NCBI GenBank assembly: GCA_030272585.1
Contig: BSYQ01000012.1
Location: 1,054,001-1,118,000, forward strand
Length of the DNA: 64,000 nucleotides
Reading direction: 5' to 3'
DNA from: Bryopsis sp. KO-2023
Taxonomy: Eukaryota > Chlorophyta > Ulvophyceae > Bryopsidales > Bryopsidaceae
Shown here piece by piece: positions 20,455 through 29,937 of the stretch. The stretch's first letter is position 1. Each line of letters opens with the position of its first letter. Under the pieces are notes generated by a model, which searched no databases, had not been told where the DNA came from, and saw only the letters and a list, made by a program, of their open reading frames with translations. The position numbers and the translations under genes were made by a program.

Positions 20455-22670
20455 TCACCATTGGCTGGGGGGAGGCTCCTGCTCCTCATGGAGCGGACCA
20501 CCTGGAAAAACACCTCTGACCCGATACACGACACTCTTGTCTGCAGGACGGTTCGCAAAATGTACGGGTCCAGTTTCGAGATCACGCCAAACATGCCTCT
20601 CATCGATACGGATACTGTGCAGAAACAATGCTTCTCGGAGCCTGTGGAGGCTGTATGAGTTCTCCAGATACACATTCTGAAGAAATTGAAGAAGGTCACT
20701 GTTGCTGGCGAAGGTGATGGGGAACTGAACCTGATAGTCTGGGAAAAAGGCGTACTCGGTTACCATCTGCATCCGTTCCCTCTGCGCTGATCTGTGCTGC
20801 TCCCTGCTCCGATCTGACATGACCCGGATCATCGTCCTTCCTCTTCTGACCGGGTACCCGTAGTCGTCTTTTCCGCACTGATGCCCATCAAAGTCCATCG
20901 GCCAACGGGTCATGTGTTCAGGTCTGGGGTCTGCAGGCCTGGTTCCGATCGGATCTGCACCTCCTATCCATCCTTGCTCACCACCCTCGCCAAACTCTGC
21001 ACCTCCTCTCCATCCTTGCTCACCACCCCCGCCAAACTCCCATCCTGGGCGGTTGGCTCGGGCCAGACCAGGTCGGATCATGTTTGGGGGGGGTCCTCGG
21101 GCCTGACCAGGTCGGATCATGTTTGGGGGGGGTCCTCGGGCCTGACCAGGTCGGATCATGTTTGGGGGGGGTCCTCGGGCCTGACCAGGTCGGATCATGT
21201 TTGGGGGGGGTCCTCGGGGCTGACCAGGTCGGATCATGTTTGGGAGGGGTCCTTGGGGCTGACCAGGTGGAGGGCCCCTACCACCTACGCAGGTGACTTT
21301 AGGTTCAAGTTCATCAGGTTCAGTCCAGGGGTTGGACATTTCAGGTTCGATCCCCGATCCACTGCCTTCTCCGACTTTTGGTTCATATGCAGTCCACCAC
21401 TCTTCACTCTCTGAATATGAATACGGGTTTGTCCATTAGCAACAACAATACCAAAAGCAACATAATGCCTCAGGGGCCACTAATGTTACAAACAACTCCA
21501 CACCTGTGTCGGCAGGTGCTTCAGGTGCTTCAGGTTCATATGCAGTCCACCACTCTTCTCTCTCTGAATATGAATACGGGTTTGTCCATTAGCAACAACA
21601 ATACCAAAAGCAACATAATGCCTCAGGGGCCACTAATGTTACAAACAACTCCACACCTGTGTCGGCAGGTGCTTCAGGCGCTTCAGGTGCTTCAGGTGCT
21701 TCAGGTGCTTTAGGTGCTTTAGGTGCTTCTACTTGCAGGTCCAGTTGGAATGTGCTGCTCAGTCGCAGATCCTTCAGGTGCATGGCATCCACCTCTTGTC
21801 GGATCTGATCCAGATGCCCCAACAGCCCATTTTCCCGGAGCAGTTCTACAGAAAAAAACATGCAAATATTTTGGGGAAAACAGAAACAGGAAATACAACA
21901 ACAATTCCAGTTCCTGATCCACAAATTTTTTGGGGAAAACAGAAACAGGAAACACAACAACAATTCCAGTTCCTGATCCACAAATTTTTTGGGGAAAACA
22001 GATACAGGAAACACAACAACAATTCCAGTTCCTGATCCACAAATTTTTTGGGGAAAACAGAAACAGGAAATACAACAACAATTCCAGTTCCTGATCCACA
22101 AATTTTTTGGGGAAAACAGATACAGGAAATACAACAACAATTCCAGTTCCTGATCCACATATTTTTTGGGGAAAACAGATACAGGAAATACAACAACAAT
22201 TCCAGTTCCTGATTCACTTCTCACCAGTTGGAACGCTATAAGGGTAGGCCGGGTCCTGGTTTAGAAGCGTGACATCCCTCGAGCGGACCAGACCGGGTGG
22301 TAACACAGTGATTTTGTCGAGAATCCGGTCCACAGCACGCACTGGAGGGCTCATCTCTGCGTGGGCTCGGAGCAGGAACTCGGCGTGGTAGTCGTCACCC
22401 AGGGCGGAGTCCAGAGCACTTGCAGCCCTCAGAAAAGGTCCCTGTAAAAAAAAAACAGATACAGTTAAAACAAACCCTAGAGCGGCTAGCAACAAATTAG
22501 CGACATATGCTTACCAATCTGAGACCGAAGTGGAGCCGGAGTGTGAGCAGGTGCAGGTAAATCTGTTCGGCATCTTCGTTGCGGATACGAAAGCCGACGG
22601 GAAAGCACAAATCAGGTCTGCGCTCAATCGCTTTCACGTACGACCGCGCTTTCAGGTCAACGGAGGACAT
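20455..22670 (-). CDS. Second gene of the hAT element: five-exon 525-aa protein of unknown function
   Basis: Exons on - at 22670-22515, 22441-22225, 21845-21657, 21563-21504 and 21410-20455 keep one frame throughout (phases 0,1,1,1), with GT donors and CAG or TAG acceptors. The start is MSSVDLKARSYVKAI. Exons 1-2 encode a compact, probably globular region. Exon 3 ends in APKAPEAPEAPE repeats. Exon 4 (EREEWWTAYEPEAP) is a tandem copy of the start of exon 5 (ESEEWWTAYEPKVG). Exon 5 then has about six units of the 13-residue repeat RGPPPNMIRPGQA (residues about 251-317), a GGGEQGW region and a C-terminal globular part (YAFFPDYQVQFPITF, FLQNVYLENSY). No signal peptide or known domain. It lies convergent to the transposase within the same terminal repeats, so a role in transposition is an inference. 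Confidence 0.85.
21070..21270 (-). repeat. In-frame 39-bp coding tandem repeat
   Basis: About five to six units of 39 bp (GACCAGGTCGGATCATG core on +) encode the repeated 13-mer RGPPPNMIRPGQA on -. Neighbouring copies are nearly identical in DNA, which points to recent expansion in multiples of the codon frame. Confidence 0.9.
21370..21690 (-). repeat. Exon-plus-intron tandem duplication of about 150-160 bp
   Basis: The segment holding the TGGTGGACTGCATATGAACC exon start together with the preceding intron occurs twice (21,370-21,530 and 21,540-21,690 approximately). It produces exon 4 as a copy of the beginning of exon 5. Both intron copies run GTGTGGAG to TTCAG and are almost identical. Confidence 0.85.
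21865..22215. repeat. 59-bp minisatellite inside intron 2 of the element's second gene
   Basis: Six units with a 59-bp period, each containing CAATTCCAGTTCCTGATCC and TTTTTTGGGGAAAACAGA. Copies differ at only a few bases (GATACAGG versus GAAACAGG, AATAC versus ACAC). The array forms nearly the whole intron between exons 2 and 3. Units are contiguous, with no spacers. Confidence 0.9.
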
Positions 22671-22869
22671 TTTAGCAGCGGCCAGCTCAGGCCAGGGGCT
22701 CAGTCTGGTGGTGGCGGGACAAATAACAAAAAAATAAACGCACGAAATAACAAAAGGAACGGAGCGGGTGGTGAAGTCTGCGAGAGCAGGTGGATATATT
22801 CGAGACCCACGCAGCTACTAAAGGATAAGACTCACTCCTCTCCTACAGCTACGACACGTCCTGACTAAC

Positions 22870-23240
22870 GCTTGATTTGATCGGCGGTGATGATCGGTTT
22901 CATCCCTGGCGGACCGACTACATCGGCAAACCGCATTGATGTGACGATCAACCGATCATGATCGGACCTGCACCCGATCAGGCTCGGCCGATCACGATCA
23001 CACCGTTCAAACACGGCCGATCAAGTGTCGACAGGGTGGGGTGTTTGATCGTGATCGTGATCGTGAACGGTTTCGCCGATCAAATCGGTGATCGGTGAAC
23101 CGATCACGATCACGATCAACATGTGATCGGACGATCAAAAGCACGATCAACATTTGATCGGCCGATCACGATCACGATCATCGATCAGCCAAAAATGGAA
23201 AAAAAAAAAAAAAAAACCGATCATTACTAATATCGGTTCT
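22870..23240. repeat. Subterminal GATCGG/CCGATC array, right end of hAT copy 2
   Basis: Same hexamers as the left end, with CGATCACGATCACG runs and an 18-bp A-run at 23,199-23,216. It lies just upstream of the - strand gene and so may also hold that gene's promoter. Confidence 0.85.
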
Positions 23241-23328
23241 AGGACGCAGTTATCAAGTCGGATCACTGGTCCGACCTGGTATGACCTTGGTTTTCGAAGA
23301 TCGATCAGATCCATAGTATGCTCCACGC

Positions 23329-24341
23329 TGGTTAGCATCATTCATTTCCATTCTAGTAAACAAAGTTATCCTTATTCTCTGCGGCTTTCAACGTTCCAAT
23401 TTAACTTTCCAAGAGGTGCATATTACTGAGAATCGATATTACTTCCAAAAAAAAAGTGTAGAAACCTCCTGTGATAGATATGTGTCCCACATGGAATGTC
23501 TTGCACAAGTTCAACAGAAGTCTCAATAAGTATCGTTCCCTCTTTCCCATTACCGGCGGTATTGCGTGACCCGATTGAATTAGATAGAGCACATTAATCT
23601 CAACATGTTGGGACATTGTTACATCAGGAAATTAAAAGACCCGGTTTTCTAAGATTTGGTGAAAAAAGCACATGAAAATCGAGATCTTAGGCTATAAAAA
23701 GTTTTGGGTGAGGTGTATCAATGAACTATTCTATAAGAATATTGTTCGTTTCAAGGATTTCGAGTGTGGAAAAGAGGTGGAAACGACGTGGTTTCGGAGC
23801 TAGGAACGCTCCTTTTCGTTCTCCTACTCTCCACTTACCGACAAACAGCAATATATCCGTTGTCATGGAAAACTCGTGTTACCCCAACTCCCTCCGCTAC
23901 AGCGAACTCTATATTTAAAGCTGGTGGATGAATATGAATGTCTTGGACCGGAAACGGACGAGGACCGTCGGAAAGTATTACACCTTTTGGAGGCCGCAGA
24001 AAGCTTGGTGATAGAGAGGAGACTGAGGAAAGCTAGGAGAGATGAGTCACCTCTATTTTCGTTGGAGTTCGTGCAAACACTGGAGAGAGTTCGACTACTC
24101 AGTTCGCGCTTGAGATACCGTTCCGCCGATCTTGGAATAATTGGTATTGGCCTGAATTAAATTTTGTTATTCATTCCACACTGGTCACCGCCACATCTGT
24201 TTTCGCGGACCCCCTATTCTCGAAAGTTATGTAACGACTGTATTTTGACCAAACCTTATCGAATAATGGTCAAAATTTCGGTCTAGGATTGAATGGGCTA
24301 CAAAATAACTACAAAACGATGTCTTTTGGTGTTTATCAAAC
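23329..24341. other. Region right of hAT copy 2, no supported gene
   Basis: Contains short open frames only (for example 23,876-24,160 +, 94 codons, charged and Leu-rich, and 23,401-23,616 -). None shows a motif I can name. The - strand may belong to the decayed retroelement that follows. Confidence 0.4.
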
Positions 24342-25080
24342 GTGACGAACCATAAATGCCCGAACATACGATTCCATCACTTGTTTGAACATCTTTTGTC
24401 CAATGGCTATGAACTTTTCAACATTTTTGAAGTTCCAAAATGTCTCCGATGTGTTTCCTTAAGCCAGTCACTAAATTGTAGTGTTTCCACCAGACATGGG
24501 CTGAGACCCCTGTGCACAGGACAGGACAGAACAGACTGTCTGTTCTGTGCACAGGGTCGGACCTGTGCTGCACAGGTGCACAGACCTGTACAGCACAGCA
24601 CAGACAGGGTCTGTGCAAAGTCTGTGTAGGTCTGTGCACAGTCTGTGCAGTTTCTGTGCAGACTCTGTGCACAGTCTGTGCAGATTCTGTGCAGATTCTG
24701 TGCAGTTCTGTGCTGTGCTGTGCAGTCTGTGCACCTGTGCAACACAGGTCCGACCTGTGCACAGAACAGACAGTCTGTTCTGTTCTAGCCTGTGGAATTT
24801 CGAAAAACAGGACAGGACAGCACAGGGTGCACAGAACCCGCACAGAACCCTGTCCTGTGCAGCCCATGACTGGTTTCCACCAAACAAGCAAACATCAATT
24901 ACATTATCGTTCTGCAACACTTCATCATTAGGCACCTGGATTGTCCATCTTGACAGCAAATCTGCCAAAACGTTTACTTTTCCCAGCAGATGAGAGAGCA
25001 CTAGACGCGGGGATTGATGACAGATCCTTCGAGGCGCAGAAACGCCAGAATTTGCGGAAACGCTGTGCAATAGACGCATG
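24342..25080 (-). pseudogene. Gypsy-type retroelement fragment (end of RNase H), split by a miniature element
   Basis: The - frame at about 24,930-25,075 reads SPRLVLSHLLGKVNVLADLLSRW. This matches the H-x-x-G-x-x-N-x-x-A-D-x-L-S-R block that closes the RNase H domain of Ty3/gypsy polyproteins. The following pol sequence is interrupted by the hAT miniature element at 24,491-24,872. About 50 residues (SDWLKETHRRHFGTSKM) continue on the far side. No LTR, protease or full integrase was recognised. Confidence 0.65.
24491..24872. mobile_element. hAT-type miniature element with CTGTGCACAG motif array
   Basis: 382 bp. It begins CAGACATGGGCTG and ends CAGCCCATGACTG (13-bp inverted repeats, one mismatch). 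A perfect 8-bp target duplication GTTTCCAC lies at 24,483-24,490 and 24,873-24,880. The interior is almost wholly CTGTGC, GCACAG and CAGGACAG motifs in both orientations. Non-coding. The termini and duplication size place it in the hAT superfamily. Its motif differs from the GATCGG and AACGG arrays of the other elements here. Confidence 0.92.
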
Positions 25081-25877
25081 CCCCGTAGCTATCATGTCGA
25101 CACATGGGTTTCATTTGCTATGAAGCTTGGTCTAGAATGATTTTGTTGACTCTAATAAGGATTTGAAATATTGCTTGGTTTGAGAGGTCCGGTGTGGACG
25201 ATAGATGAAACTATAAGTCTTCTTTTCTTGAAACTCTGATTGGGGGAGATGGGAAAAACATTGAAGGCCAAAATAAGGCGCGAAATCCCATAGTGCTTTA
25301 CATATTGATTGGTGTTCCGCTCGTTTATGTCGGAGCTTTCTTTTTGTTTCCATGTATTTCTAATATATCGTTAAATCACGAATGATTCTCTTGGGCGGCC
25401 TTGGATCTTTTTTCAATAGTCTTCGTGCTGGCCATCTTTGCTCAGCCATGTGGTAGTGCTTAATGGTAACACGCAGAATGTTACAAGCATGTCCCTTGTA
25501 GCACGCAAATCATTTCCTGTTTTAGGAAGAGGGTTTGATCTTTTCCAAAAGAAAAGACCACTTGCTGATTCTCATGTGTTTATTTGTCCTTGAAGAATCT
25601 TTCCCTAACCGATTATGCTTCAAGAAATTGCATCTGTAGTGCAAATGGAAGAACATCCCCTCAATTGTAGGGCACCACAAGAATAACGTATTCATCACTG
25701 CTATTAAATGACTCTGACAGGTTGATATCTCTGATAGACTAAATTAACCCCCGACAGAAAGAGCAATAAGAGTGCAGTATACTGGAGCAAGAATCTACCT
25801 AGCAAGTTACGTGCGCAGAGCAAGAAGAGAGAAAGAGGAGCCTATCGTTCGAGAGAAAGGAGTCTATCGTTTGCAGC
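25081..25877. other. Intergenic region upstream of the RING-like gene
   Basis: A 73-codon frame on - (25,132-25,353) may be more of the decayed retroelement but shows no firm motif. At 25,825-25,875 two imperfect tandem copies of GAGAAAGGAGTCTATCGTT-like sequence directly precede the ATG at 25,878. Confidence 0.4.
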
Positions 25878-26780
25878 ATGGATCAGCAACCAGCAAACCA
25901 GGCCGCCCTTATCGTCTCAACCCCCGCCAGCAGCAGTGAACCAGCAGAAACTACCCCTGTAGTTATCCCTGCGGCAGCGGTGGAGAAAACCGACGTGATG
26001 GAAAAAGAAAATGCCTTGGACACGGAAAGGACAGATGAGGTTGTGGCGTTTGAGGAGGCGGTGCAAGTCCTGCGGAAGAGGGCAGTCGACGTTGCGGAGT
26101 TGGAAAGGCTGAGGAGCAAGTGCCAAAAGGTGGAACAAGAAAAGTGGAAGCTGCAAGGGTTCCTGAGTGCTGCAGAGAGTGAGCTGAAATCGTGGCGAGA
26201 GTGGGCAAAGAAGATGCCAGTCGCATGGTTGGATTTTGAAGGCGAATCTGAGTTGTCCTTCGGCTTCCTGGACACAGAGCTCCCTGAAACAGGAAAACCT
26301 GCAGCAGGCCAGAAGAGTGAGACTGGAATGGAAACGGCGCTGAAAGAAACGGGTCGTGGTTGCTCGCTTTGCTTCAAGACGGCACTATCACTTGGGGCAC
26401 CAGTGCGGGAGCTTCCATGTGGGAAGCACCAGATATGTTGCAGAGATCTCTTTGTCCAAAGACTCTGGTACGCGCCAGACGTGACGGTCGAAAGGACAAA
26501 CCCCGACGGAAGCTTGGAAGTAGTGGGACAGCTCAACGAAAAGCGAAAGGGGGTCTCGGTAGATGCGACGAAAGAGTGCGGGTTGTGCCAACTGCGGGAG
26601 CACACGACCATGGCGCCGAGGGTGTTGACGTCCTTGCGAATCGCGGTCATCAGTCCACCCCTGCCGACGCAACCAGTCTCCCCGGGACGAACCAATCGCG
26701 ACTGTGTGCCACTTCGAGAGGTCCGCTGGAGTGTGCCCACGCTTGTGCCAAAGAGGGGCTTGAAACGTTTGGCGACCTGA
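25878..26780 (+). CDS. Coiled-coil protein with RING-like Cys/His region
   Basis: A 300-codon frame starts at an ATG (MDQQPANQAALIV). Residues about 1-50 are Pro/Ser/Thr/Ala-rich and probably disordered. Residues about 60-115 are a charged heptad-rich coiled coil (VAELERLRSKCQKVEQEK). From about residue 160 come CSLC, then ELPCGKHQICCRDLF, then KECGLC about 55 residues later. The order C-x2-C ... C-x2-H-x2-C-C ... C-x2-C resembles a RING finger with irregular spacing, so ubiquitin-ligase activity is only a suggestion. A second + frame (26,360-26,899) overlaps the 3' part and also looks protein-like after about 26,640, so a splice could change the true C-terminus. Confidence 0.65.
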   Translation: MDQQPANQAALIVSTPASSSEPAETTPVVIPAAAVEKTDVMEKENALDTERTDEVVAFEEAVQVLRKRAVDVAELERLRSKCQKVEQEKWKLQGFLSAAESELKSWREWAKKMPVAWLDFEGESELSFGFLDTELPETGKPAAGQKSETGMETALKETGRGCSLCFKTALSLGAPVRELPCGKHQICCRDLFVQRLWYAPDVTVERTNPDGSLEVVGQLNEKRKGVSVDATKECGLCQLREHTTMAPRVLTSLRIAVISPPLPTQPVSPGRTNRDCVPLREVRWSVPTLVPKRGLKRLAT

Positions 26781-27535
26781 GGCAGGAATCGACAGGAGGT
26801 GTGACCATGGGAGTTGAATGTGACAGGAATGAATGTGGAACATGGGGGCTGTTCGATTGCAGAAGTAAAAAAAAAGTAAATGAACAGAGTTTGGATTGAC
26901 AGATCTTTTCAGTAGCAGAGGTGGACAGGGATCTTTTTACTGAAGGCAAGGATAAGCCTTATTAACTTTGTTTGTTTGATTTGGACTGTCCAGTTTTCTA
27001 AGTCTTGAGAGTTCGTGTTTTTTACCTTCTTTTAATTCACTGAGAATGCGTTGGTTAAAGTAACAGCATTCGTTCGTCAATCCTATTACTGCCGTCAACC
27101 AGTTGTGTCAAATTGCGGATTTTTGGTGAACAAGTTGCAACAGAGCCCAAGGTGCCGAAGAGACGCTTGGCGGTGTATGCTCCTATCTGATCTTCCTCGA
27201 GGGAGCGTTACAAGATTTACGATTCAATAGCATCCGTTTGTTTTGTGGCCGAGGCCGAAGTCTGGTTACTTTCTCTTCTAAGGGAAGAACCTTTTAAGGG
27301 TTAACAAAAAGTGCGAGTATCCAACTCTTCATTAATTGATGCACACAACTAGGCAAGTTAGTTCACAACAACTGACACCGCAATGAGGATGGCGCACTTT
27401 TGACCTTGACGCAACGTGTAAGGCTAGATCAGGTTCTTGGTTCGCCTACTTTCCAGCCAATCACGCAAACATACCATTAATTGCATGGGTTCGCATTAGT
27501 GTTGCTGTGTGAGATGTTCCTCCTTGGTTTCCCCT
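26781..27535. other. Intergenic region
   Basis: No supported gene. Ordinary sequence with many stops on all frames. It may contain the 3' end of the RING-like gene if the last exon is spliced differently. Confidence 0.4.
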
Positions 27536-27715
27536 TTCCACAATTTTTGGAAGCTCTTGACGAGTTATGATGACTAAAATTGACCAGAGCTCGATAACTT
27601 ATCAAGAACTTCCAAAAATTGTGTAGCAACGGTACGGCAACGGTTTGCAAGGCAACAACGGGCCGTTAATTGCCGTTGCCGCACCGTTGTCGCACATTGG
27701 ACTTGCGACAAGTCT
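27536..27715. repeat. Inverted-repeat element next to an AACGG-type fragment
   Basis: CACAATTTTTGGAAGCTCTT at about 27,539 recurs inverted (AAGAACTTCCAAAAATTGTG) ending at about 27,622, giving arms of about 30 bp around a short loop. Directly after it (27,624-27,710) is a fragment with CAACGGTACGGCAACGG and CGGGCCGTTAATTGCCG, the motif set of the CAGAGTTGTGC family, ending near GTTGTCGCAC. Confidence 0.65.
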
Positions 27716-27744
27716 GATGGGGATCAATACCCTTTGCCTTTGAT

Positions 27745-28120
27745 AGACGAACTTTTGGATGGTCTAGGGGGTAGAGAATATTATTATAGTTTAGACTTAC
27801 GGTTGGGGTATTAGCAATTGCCTTTCGTGGAGGAACACATTTCGAAAACGGCTTTCGGAACCTCTCGAGTGTATATGAGTGGATTAGATTCCCACATGGC
27901 TTGAAAACAATGCCAGAGGCTTAAAGGGTGATGGACTTTTTCGGGCCCTTGGGCTTCGTTCAAGTAGACTTAGATGATACATTGATTTTCCGCCATATTT
28001 TTGAGGAACACTTTGCACATTTGGGAGACGTCTCTCAAATTAAAGGAGGGATGAAATTTTCTAAGAGAAATATCAGCTTTTTCAAGAAGAAATAGAGTAT
28101 TGGTGTCATCGGATATCAGA
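27745..28120 (+). pseudogene. Ty3/gypsy-type reverse transcriptase remnant
   Basis: With a few stops and small frame changes the + strand reads YYYSLDLRLGY, then QLPFVEEHISKTAFGT, then IRFPHGLKTMPEA, then FVQVDLDDTLIF, then EEHFAHLGDV and GGMKFSKRNISFFKKK. This follows in order the gypsy RT blocks (SxLDLxSGYxQ, KTAFxT, MPFGLxNAPxTF, YxDDxxxF, EHxxHL, LKxxKCxF). The catalytic YxDD appears as VDLDD. Broken, with no LTRs recognised around it. Confidence 0.8.
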
Positions 28121-29716
28121 TATATATATAGTCGAGGCTTTGTTGACCAACGATCAGCCCACGGATTTCATGGGAAGACGGCATGAACATGTTCGATACA
28201 AGTTTTGAGTATTGTTCAATGTGTTGCTTTTGACGGATCAAATACAAAACTAATCGCCTTTTGCAGATAAGCAAGTCACTTAGAAGGTGATATAGATATA
28301 ATAATGAGGTTTATTGTATTTTTAATATTGCGTATCACAAGTATCATGTGATTTTATCTTCTTCGTAGTGATATTATGACTGTTAGATGCACATTGCTCC
28401 TGAGACGCATTAATTTAGCGAGGGTATATAAAGGTCGGGCAGCTCATAATAAGTGTTAAGGGGAGTTTTTGCTCTCCCCAACCTCCCCTACTTCACTCCA
28501 GACCTCATGAAGGTGATGACGATCGCACACCTCATATTGTATGGCTTGGTGAAGGACTTTTTGTACAAGGGTATCGAACGATAACAAGAATAGTACTTTC
28601 GCGTTGCACCTACAGATGATGACCCACTTGGAGAGAGTTCCTTTACATGTATTGTGCACTCACTGTTTAGGGGGGTCCGGTTACCGACAGACTTCCAAGG
28701 GACACTTGTTCACATCCCGATCGACATAAGAACTTGAATACCATGCACGATTACATCTTCTTTGTTTGGTGCTTAAGAATTTAACTCCTCCCCCTTTTCC
28801 TTCATAGGGAGGAAGATGCCTTATTGAAACAAATACTCCACGTGTTACGGGAATAAAACCGCCCATTATTAGAAGGTAACATATAGTATATACTTTTTTG
28901 TTAGTGTGATCAAACAATTTGAGGACCACAGACTTGAAATAGTCCCGCATACAACCTAAGAGTTCTTATCGCGTCATTGCTTTTCATGTTGTACTTTTCT
29001 TGATTATGTGTTACAGTTATTCCTCTGCCAGTCGTCGGTGACGACTCCTCACGTTGAATCACCATTAGATATATAGAAGATTGCCTCAAGGACTTGTCTG
29101 ATGAGAACGTAAGGGTCTTTACTCATTTTTTTAACTTTTTCTACTTTTCTATTTTCTACTCAATCTTGGTCGACTCTCCACATATGCTTGAATCATGGTC
29201 GACGACCAATCCGCAAATATAATATTAGACTTTCATAAAATGTGATGTTCACTCTTAAAAATTCAATTCTTCAACCCCACTAGCGTAATACAACACTGCA
29301 AATAGTTCCCTACTTGAAATCTCGTTAGTTGAGACTACCGAGTCATTGGTAGATAAACGACGCCTCTCATATGTCTCCTATTTCTTAGAATTAGGAAAGA
29401 AGCTTTTCCACAATTGAAGGCGCATTCTCATTTTGGGACTCAAATAATTTATTTTGGGGGATAAGAAATAATACCTCGTCAGGTGGGGAGTGAGGATATG
29501 CTTAGTGGGAGGACAATTCGAGGCCTGGCCTTAAAGCACTCGGAATATGTAAAAGATGCTATATATATATATAAATCTTATATATGTATAGTCATTCTGA
29601 CACAATGCTGCTACCCTTCTTTGGACCAAGCAGTCAGATCACCTATAAGAGAATCACTTAACACTTGAAACTCGTAGTTCGAAACAATTCTAAAGCATCC
29701 TTTTTGGAACCACTGA
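28121..29716. other. Repeat-derived intergenic region
   Basis: No intact gene. A TATA-like GGTATATAAAGG lies at 28,422-28,433. About 35 bp downstream is the hairpin GGGGAGTTTTTGCTCTCCCC (28,459-28,478), an arrangement that could be part of a solo or decayed LTR; no second copy was found. TATATA runs occur at 28,120 and 29,562. Confidence 0.35.
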
Positions 29717-29724
29717 CTCCGGGC

Positions 29725-29929
29725 CAGAGTTGTGCCGAAGTCGTTTTTGCGACAACGTTAACGGCCGTTGTCGTTGTCGCAAAAACGACTTCGGGAATCT
29801 TCAGACAAACAACTTTAGAAATCTTCGGAAACTCTTCTTTTTACTTCAGCAATCAGAGTCAAAAACACAACCCCACGCCCATACCACCCACACCAGAGTT
29901 GTGCGCCGTTAAAACGGGGCACAACTCTG
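29725..29929. mobile_element. hAT-type miniature element, CAGAGTTGTGC family, copy 2
   Basis: 205 bp, starting CAGAGTTGTGCCGAAG and ending GGGCACAACTCTG. A perfect 8-bp target duplication CTCCGGGC lies at 29,717-29,724 and 29,930-29,937. As in the copy at 2718-2950, both ends are hairpins: about 70 bp around GTTAACGGCC at the left, 36 bp at the right. The middle is unrelated sequence. Non-coding. Confidence 0.93.
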
Positions 29930-29937
29930 CTCCGGGC

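Larger units (their letters stand above)
16541..23320 (+). mobile_element. Intact-looking two-gene hAT transposon, copy 2
   Basis: The 6,780-bp element is bounded by the inverted repeat CATACTATGGATC (16,541-16,553; complement 23,308-23,320, one base different) and flanked by a perfect 8-bp target duplication CTCCACGC (16,533-16,540 and 23,321-23,328). Both subterminal regions are dense GATCGG/CCGATC arrays. Inside are a full hAT transposase on + (16,998-19,642) and a convergent five-exon gene on - (22,670-20,455), plus several tandem repeats. A second protein gene is not part of the usual hAT plan. The exact duplication and uninterrupted frames suggest fairly recent movement. Confidence 0.93.

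Noticed and set aside
20881-21414. 177-codon + frame with repeated GSSGLTRSDHVW units
   Set aside because: It is the complement of the coding tandem repeat of the - strand gene, whose exon phase is consistent across four introns.
21865-22215. Regular 59-bp repeats considered as a CRISPR-like array
   Set aside because: Units are contiguous with no unique spacers and lie in an intron of a eukaryotic transposon gene. It is a minisatellite.
25883-26740. 285-codon - frame opposite the RING-like gene
   Set aside because: It is antisense to a frame with coiled-coil and Cys/His features, Ser/Pro-rich in the way complements of Glu/Lys-rich frames are, and shows no motif.
28422-28478. TATA box plus hairpin as part of an LTR
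   Set aside because: No second copy, target duplication or adjacent primer-binding site was found, so an LTR call would be speculation.
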